Source: Candidatus Saccharimonadota bacterium (GTDB taxonomy: Bacteria; Patescibacteriota; Saccharimonadia; Saccharimonadales; Saccharimonadaceae). Taken from it: a DNA stretch of 64,000 nt. The notes under the pieces are model-generated. The model was not told where the DNA came from. It was given only the letters and a program-made list of their open reading frames with translations, and did no database searches. A program made the translations under genes and the position numbers. Below are positions 60,001 to 64,000 of this stretch, piece after piece; within the stretch, counting starts at the first letter, position 1; each line of letters begins with the position of its first letter. The stretch is taken from the NCBI GenBank assembly GCA_017545485.1, contig JAFWMY010000008.1, forward strand, positions 62,001-126,000, read 5' to 3'.

Positions 60001-62418
60001 ACTGCCATTGCCGCAAGCACGGCTATCACTAACCTCAACCCTACTCCCGGCTTCACCATCACCCTCTACGCCCAGTGGCTCCCACAATACACTATTACCT
60101 ATGTGAATAATTGCCAGACCTACGCCAGTGCCAACACCAGCTGTACAACAACCGTTTCAAACGACACCAGCGAACAAAAGATTAATCTTACTAGTAACCC
60201 CAGCACTGGTACTGAAACTGGCATCCTCGCCGCTTACAACAAATGGACTCTTACTGGCTGGAAGATAGCTGGTTGGACCACTAATGCCGACGGTACTGGT
60301 ACGGAATATCGTGTAAGTACTACCTACACAGTTCCTAGTGGCTCTAGTGTAGGTAGCGGTATTACCCTATATGCTCACTGGGTACCAGTTTATTCTATTC
60401 AATACGATGGTAATGGCGCAGATAATAGCAGTACTGGTATGGGCTCTACTGACCCGTCTACTGGCATTAAATCCGTAGCCCACACTAATGTAGCCGAAGG
60501 TGATACCTTTGATCTCTTCGCCTCTAACTTTAAGCGTGCAGGTTACGGCTTCGTAGGATGGAGTACAGACTCTGATGCTTGGAATAAGCTAACCGACAAT
60601 GACACTACTAACGACGCTAAAATCTGGGGCCCGAATGAAATCATCACTGCCCCAGCTTATAACGGTATGCCAATTATCACTCTCTATGCCATCTGGGCTC
60701 CTGCCGAAACAGACGGCAGCAACCCAGTCTATCTCCAGAACTGGACTGGTTGCTCGGCTATGACTGCTACTACCTACGACACCACTACCGGCACCCTCAC
60801 CGTAGCTAAGGACAGCATCACTGCTCTTACCGACCAAAGAGACAACCAAGTCTATACTATTGCGAAACTCGCTGACGAAAACTGCTGGATGGTAGAAAAC
60901 TTAAGACTAGACAACACCCCAGAACTCTCTACCACAAATACTAATATAAACAGTAACAACTCTACATTACCAATCACCAACGAATATGGTAGCACTACGT
61001 CAAATTATCTTTCCGCTACATCTAGTAGCTGGTGCACCAATCAGAATGCCGCCTGTTACGACCAATCCCGCCTTAATACCACTAACACTACAGCTAACGT
61101 CACTCCATCCCAAACCCAAAATGTTACTTCTGCTAATGCTCACACCAACTTCAATAACACTATCTATAGTTACGGCAACTACTACAACTGGTATTCCGCT
61201 ACTGCAGGCTACGGTACTTATAGTAGAACTACTAGTGAACCCACCGCAGGCGACCTATGTCCAGCTGGCTGGAAACTTCCTTACGGTAATACTGGAACTT
61301 CCGGAACAACTAGCATAGGCGGAACTAAAGGCGGTTTCTACTACCTTGCTAACAGAATGAGCGCTACGGCGAGTAACCAAGTTAACTCCAACAAATTCCG
61401 CATGTTCCCCAACAACTTTATTTACTCCGGCTACTGGCGCGGCAGCTCGGCGGACAATCGTGGCGGCTACGGGAGCTATTGGTCAGCCTCAGCTAGCGGT
61501 AGCAGCTACGCCTACGGTCTGGGCCTCGACAGATCCTACGTCAACCCAGGCAATTATTACAACAATAAGTATTACGGCTTCGCAGTTCGTTGTATAGCTA
61601 ATAAAACAATCAATAGTATCACTTATATGCAGGAATTTAAGACATTAAGCGAAAGAGATAAAACAGATGTGCTGAATTCTATGATTGAAGGCGAGCAATA
61701 CCAACTAAAAGATAATCGTGATGAAAAAACTTACTATGTTTCTAAACTTGCGGATGGTAATGTCTGGATGACGCAGAATTTAGACCATGACATTGTGACA
61801 ACTACTGATTTCTATACTCCAACTAACACCGACATTCCATCTAACTGGACTGCGTCTACTGCGACTTATCCTACTGGGACTACGACTTGGAATAGTTCTG
61901 CCACTGCACCTCGTTCCTATGATCCGGGAAATAAAATTTGGGATGGAGGCCCCGACCGTCATTATAATACCGTTTTAGATAACATGGGTCAAGGAACTAA
62001 TATTCATTATCATCTTGGTAATTACTACAATTGGTCGGCAGCAGTGGCGATGAATGATACTAGCTCTTATTCTACCCAATATCAAAACATAGATCAATCT
62101 ATTTGCCCAGCTGGCTGGACTTTGCCAACTGGTGGTAATAATTCCAGTCAGGGTTCCTTCAAATATTTACATGATCAATATGGCTGGAATTCGGCATTAC
62201 CTCCACGCGTATGGTACGATCCAATGTACTATACATTTGGCGGTACTTGGATAGGGTATTCTGACGCAGTGGCATCAGAAGGCACTTTATGGTCATCGAC
62301 CGTGGGGACGTCTAGCACCTCTTACGTCATGAATGCAGATTGCGATGGTGGTGTTGTGACGCAAAATAGCAGTAAATATAAAAGCAGTGGCTATTCTGTC
62401 CGTTGTGTGGCGCGGTAG
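57001..62418 (+). CDS. Giant secreted protein with FISUMP and InlB-type repeats
   Basis: 1805 residues. Signal peptide (1-~38, ending near VSAYS), an N-terminal beta domain, then alternating modules: InlB/Listeria-Bacteroides repeats ending LYAVW, LYAIW, LYAQW or LYAHW (ends near ~300, 700, 1025, 1128 and 1235), and four FISUMP domains (~305-625, 715-940, 1245-1535, 1540-1805) with DQRDNDTYAVARLADGKCW, DARDNQSYTIAKLPDDNLW and matching CPAGW/CPKGW and SIRCVAS ends. No C-terminal anchor is visible. Likely an adhesin or surface layer component. Codons shift to C-ending, GC-richer use between ~59.1 and 61.6 kb, then back, so modules may have different origins. Start is GTG. Confidence 0.85.
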   Translation: MKRTNTKSIFGALCLFFAISLFSVFCSISFNTISVSAYSAAISTSNSVTLDATINGTGTSIKAESINIQTDCRAGYNLNIATPNGSNLYLNGNNSENASFTAVDGTSALSSSNNTNKWGYTLATNPTSSTVFLPLSANTSVLKTPAQTASPNSNINDTFNINYGVHTDETITPGAYRMGNNGTIVYYLTMDETCMTVNIAYDGNNADAGTMGAAGTGIIHTGVKDGDTIDLIASNFSRTGYGFAGWSTDQNAGAKLTDNDNTNNPIVYGPQETVTLPNGFTNYDTDNDGIVKLYAVWIPSQGNLQGWMGCSSLDTAAYDSTTGALDLTKKSVTALTDQRDNDTYAVARLADGKCWMIENLRLDNTNSDNSTGDLAQGYGISATYGNFEGLANAESSNFTASGYSNSLYYSGTQSGTATVNIGTSDNPSNRIPRYNNLNTQFRANNPTGNTFSNNNTSGGMYSYGNYYTWAAAIANTTAYTTDGQPVTDTSLCPIGWRLPQGGDKTRITSNDDNDFWNLTVDALNGGINPANYDSVTRPYYTDITEAGPVAVKLRSFPNNFLYSGDFQQSSLAAGGIGHYWSSTANNGTNSYELRLGNNYVYPGTNRNSKYIGYSIRCVASESETFVLTYNANGGFGAPVPQTISANVLATFSISSTTPTRSGYTFAGWTDEKGNEVQAGGSFTTKDPNAVLYAIWTNNNCNPTATTIGTGNTSTDAVCLQDVTPSMKAALPTATATTGTYNLIDARDNQSYTIAKLPDDNLWMTKNLNYSSINLNTSYDTDTPTTFRLPESTTTSNTNNTTASIRTTNNSGNNNNGTYYSWPAAIASTASYSSGNVASSICPKGWDLPPSNAYTNLKTQADYKTGNLTTSAPSSFLINGGFTNGASFYQTSYSHFWTSTVSSSSAAYGARVNGTTMTTSSTTSTTYGGNKYYRKNIRCIASNGTVTINYEGNGTAEYPVTGTVASQTNVDIISTNTQPGTGFTRTGWVFNGWNTAADGTGTAIAASTAITNLNPTPGFTITLYAQWLPQYTITYVNNCQTYASANTSCTTTVSNDTSEQKINLTSNPSTGTETGILAAYNKWTLTGWKIAGWTTNADGTGTEYRVSTTYTVPSGSSVGSGITLYAHWVPVYSIQYDGNGADNSSTGMGSTDPSTGIKSVAHTNVAEGDTFDLFASNFKRAGYGFVGWSTDSDAWNKLTDNDTTNDAKIWGPNEIITAPAYNGMPIITLYAIWAPAETDGSNPVYLQNWTGCSAMTATTYDTTTGTLTVAKDSITALTDQRDNQVYTIAKLADENCWMVENLRLDNTPELSTTNTNINSNNSTLPITNEYGSTTSNYLSATSSSWCTNQNAACYDQSRLNTTNTTANVTPSQTQNVTSANAHTNFNNTIYSYGNYYNWYSATAGYGTYSRTTSEPTAGDLCPAGWKLPYGNTGTSGTTSIGGTKGGFYYLANRMSATASNQVNSNKFRMFPNNFIYSGYWRGSSADNRGGYGSYWSASASGSSYAYGLGLDRSYVNPGNYYNNKYYGFAVRCIANKTINSITYMQEFKTLSERDKTDVLNSMIEGEQYQLKDNRDEKTYYVSKLADGNVWMTQNLDHDIVTTTDFYTPTNTDIPSNWTASTATYPTGTTTWNSSATAPRSYDPGNKIWDGGPDRHYNTVLDNMGQGTNIHYHLGNYYNWSAAVAMNDTSSYSTQYQNIDQSICPAGWTLPTGGNNSSQGSFKYLHDQYGWNSALPPRVWYDPMYYTFGGTWIGYSDAVASEGTLWSSTVGTSSTSYVMNADCDGGVVTQNSSKYKSSGYSVRCVAR

Positions 62419-62479
62419 TAGTTAATAACGTAAGGACTCTTTTGATAACAAAATAACTCCGGGTGGCCGAAGTTTTTTG

Positions 62480-62556
62480 TGGTCGGGGCTAGGAGATTTG
62501 AACTCCTGACCTCACGCACCCCATGCGTGCGCGCTACCGGGCTGCGCCAAGCCCCG
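62480..62556 (-). tRNA. tRNA-Pro (GGG)
   Basis: Minus: acceptor CGGGGCT/AGCCCCG, anticodon stem CACGC/GCGTG with loop ATGGGGT (GGG), encoded ACCA. Confidence 0.92.
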
Positions 62557-62599
62557 ACTTTGTTTATTATATCATGAAAGTATGTTATAATAGTGTTAT

Positions 62600-62675
62600 C
62601 TGGGTGTAGCACAGTTGGTAGCGCGCGACTTTTGGGAAGTCGAGGTCGCAGGTTCGAGTCCTGTCACCCAGACCA
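62600..62675 (+). tRNA. tRNA-Pro (TGG)
   Basis: Acceptor CTGGGTG/CACCCAG, anticodon stem CGACT/AGTCG with loop TTTGGGA (TGG), encoded ACCA. TATAAT lies ~10 bases upstream. Confidence 0.93.
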
Positions 62676-62683
62676 TTTTTTGG

Positions 62684-62759
62684 CTGGGTGTGGCGCAGTT
62701 GGTAGCGCGCAGCGTTCGGGACGCTGAGGTCGTCAGTTCAAGTCTGATCACCCAGACCA
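62684..62759 (+). tRNA. tRNA-Pro (CGG)
   Basis: Acceptor identical to the preceding tRNA-Pro, anticodon stem CAGCG/CGCTG with loop TTCGGGA (CGG), encoded ACCA. Eight bases after tRNA-Pro(TGG), so co-transcribed and probably a tandem duplicate. Confidence 0.93.
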
Positions 62760-62824
62760 TTTTTTTATTTCAATATTTAGGCATAACATGATAAAATAAT
62801 AGAGTATAAGGAGATAAATAAGAA

Positions 62825-64000
62825 GTGGCGGAAAATATACAGAAAAAGCCTGTTAATGGGCAGAGAAATAATAACAGTGCATCAAATAGAATACGAAGTA
62901 TTTTATTTGTTTTTGTGATATGTTGTTTTGGGGCATTTTTGATTGCGAATATGAGTTCAAATGGTGTGCAAAAAACTGAAGTGCCGATTTCGGAAGTAAT
63001 TCAGCGTGCAAATGACCCAAATGGGAATATCGCGAAAATTACTGTGACCGGGCAATCATTAGATATCACCCTGAAGGATAAAGATCAACCAACGGAAACT
63101 TCACGGAAGGATGGTTCGGGGACACTTTATGATCAAGGTTTAGTAAATCATTGTGAAGATTTAAAGGATGAAGAATTAAAAACCTGTGAATCGCAATATC
63201 CTATAATTGAGTATAAGGAAGATGTAAATGCTTGGGGGATTGTACTGGATGTAGCGCTTACTGTACTACCAATTATTGCAATTGTGATTTTCTTTTCATG
63301 GATGATGAGGCAGGCGGCTTCGGCGAATAATCAATCGTTAGCATTTGGAAAGTCGCGAGCTAAACTATATGGTCCAGATAAGAAAAAAGTAACTTTTCAG
63401 GATGTGGCTGGAAATGAAGCAGCAAAGCAAGATTTAACTGAAATAGTAGATTTTTTGAAAAATCCTAAAAAGTACGAAAAGTTAGGTGCGAAAATTCCAC
63501 GTGGGGTGTTATTGGCTGGCGATCCTGGTACAGGTAAAACTTTGATGGCACGAGCGGTAGCTGGTGAGGCCAATGTGCCGTTTTTCTCAATTTCAGGTTA
63601 TGAGTTTGCTGAGATGTTTGTGGGCGTTTGTGCGAGTAGGGTTAGGGATTTAGTTAGTAAGGCAAATAAAAATGCGCCATCAATTATCTTTATTGATGAG
63701 ATTGATGCAGTGGCACATAAACGTGATGCGCGCGGTGGGGCTGGTCGTGAAGATGAGCAGACTTTGAATCAGATTTTAGTAGAAATGGATGGGTTTGATA
63801 ATGATTCCGGTGTAATTGTGATGGCAGCGACTAACCGTGTTGACATGTTAGACAAAGCATTGCTTCGTCCGGGGCGGTTTGATCGTCATGTGAATGTAAC
63901 TTTGCCAGAAAGAAAAGATCGTTTGGAAATTTTGAAGGTGCATTTTAAAGGTAAACCAATAGAAGCGAATGTAGATCTTGAGTCGCTTGCAAAAAAGACG
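62825..64000 (+). CDS. ftsH: ATP-dependent membrane protease FtsH (partial)
   Basis: The frame from GTG 62825 (GGAG 11 bases upstream) is open to the end of the window, so the C-terminal protease domain is not seen. Two membrane segments (~26-45 and ~140-160) flank an outer loop, then the AAA+ domain: [16 protein letters not shown], Walker A GDPGTGKT, pore loop EMFVG, Walker [12 protein letters not shown], arginine-finger region [11 protein letters not shown]. Just after the pore motif the usual GVGASR reads GVCASR. FtsH degrades unassembled membrane proteins and some regulators. Confidence 0.95.
   Translation, partial: MAENIQKKPVNGQRNNNSASNRIRSILFVFVICCFGAFLIANMSSNGVQKTEVPISEVIQRANDPNGNIAKITVTGQSLDITLKDKDQPTETSRKDGSGTLYDQGLVNHCEDLKDEELKTCESQYPIIEYKEDVNAWGIVLDVALTVLPIIAIVIFFSWMMRQAASANNQSLAFGKSRAKLYGPDKKKVTFQDVAGNEAAKQDLTEIVDFLKNPKKYEKLGAKIPRGVLLAGDPGTGKTLMARAVAGEANVPFFSISGYEFAEMFVGVCASRVRDLVSKANKNAPSIIFIDEIDAVAHKRDARGGAGREDEQTLNQILVEMDGFDNDSGVIVMAATNRVDMLDKALLRPGRFDRHVNVTLPERKDRLEILKVHFKGKPIEANVDLESLAKKT

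Noticed and set aside
59608-60087. 159-residue minus frame inside the giant gene
   Set aside because: Antisense to conserved FISUMP/InlB repeats; Gly/Ser/Ala-rich composition mirrors the plus-strand Thr/Asn/Ala codons.

Overview
The window reads as a piece of the chromosome of a host-associated Patescibacteria (CPR) bacterium, most likely Candidatus Saccharibacteria (TM7). The evidence is indirect: AT-rich, tightly packed small-genome layout; many single-membrane surface proteins, lamin-tail proteins and type IV pilus parts; a stand-alone VirB6/TrbL-like membrane protein; little intermediary metabolism apart from a few glycolytic and amino-sugar genes; and standard code 11, with TGA used as a normal stop. 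There is no rRNA in the window. A large share of genes have a TATAAT box ending only 6-7 bases before the start codon, so many mRNAs are predicted to be leaderless. I used this to correct several starts.

Layout. 1-2.7 kb: accessory segment with a truncated HTH/Mrr-type nuclease, an ASCH-GNAT fusion and a second ASCH protein, the ASCH genes being flanked by two copies of a ~200-bp element. 2.8-8.6 kb: glmS, then a polysaccharide cluster (sugar-phosphate transferase, glycosyltransferase, O-antigen-ligase-like protein). 8.6-11.1 kb: leftward pta-like, glmM, acetyltransferase operon. 11.2-15.6 kb: membrane protein, dnaK under two CIRCE sites, ruvB, PH-like membrane protein. 15.7-20 kb: a four-domain secreted wall hydrolase followed by two paralogous cysteine-containing membrane proteins. 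20-31.8 kb: tRNAs, comEC, yebC, DUF1846 protein, a 34-aa basic protein, a GspE/PilB ATPase, methyltransferase, a structured RNA plus tRNA-Arg, aspS, CBS protein, DsbA-like protein. 31.8-35.5 kb: tRNA-Ile(UAU), FtsB/DivIC-like gene, three pilin-like genes, initiator tRNA. 35.5-41.5 kb: a three-gene unit containing a flavoprotein that has lost its redox cysteines, a lamin-tail protein, an adenylate-kinase homologue, and hrcA-grpE under CIRCE. 41.6-46.8 kb: L25, a degenerate PfkB/class I aldolase fusion, a PMM-like phosphatase and tpiA. 46.8-52.1 kb: tRNA-His and tRNA-Gly, then a surface/membrane locus in which two adjacent genes share a duplicated structured leader. 52.3-62.4 kb: a VirB6-like pair and an 1805-aa FISUMP/InlB-repeat secreted protein. 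62.4-64 kb: three tRNA-Pro genes and the start of ftsH.

Themes. The heat-shock genes dnaK, hrcA and grpE are tied together by CIRCE operators. Envelope building (glmS, glmM, polysaccharide genes), pili, competence (comEC) and a large wall hydrolase fit a cell that lives attached to, and feeds from, another bacterium; that is inference. The strongest candidates for something undescribed are the twin leaders at 47.87-48.03 and 48.81-48.98 kb, which can fold into mutually exclusive hairpins that free or hide the ribosome binding site; the PfkB-aldolase fusion; the ~90-nt three-way-junction RNA before tRNA-Arg; and the repeated element flanking the ASCH genes.
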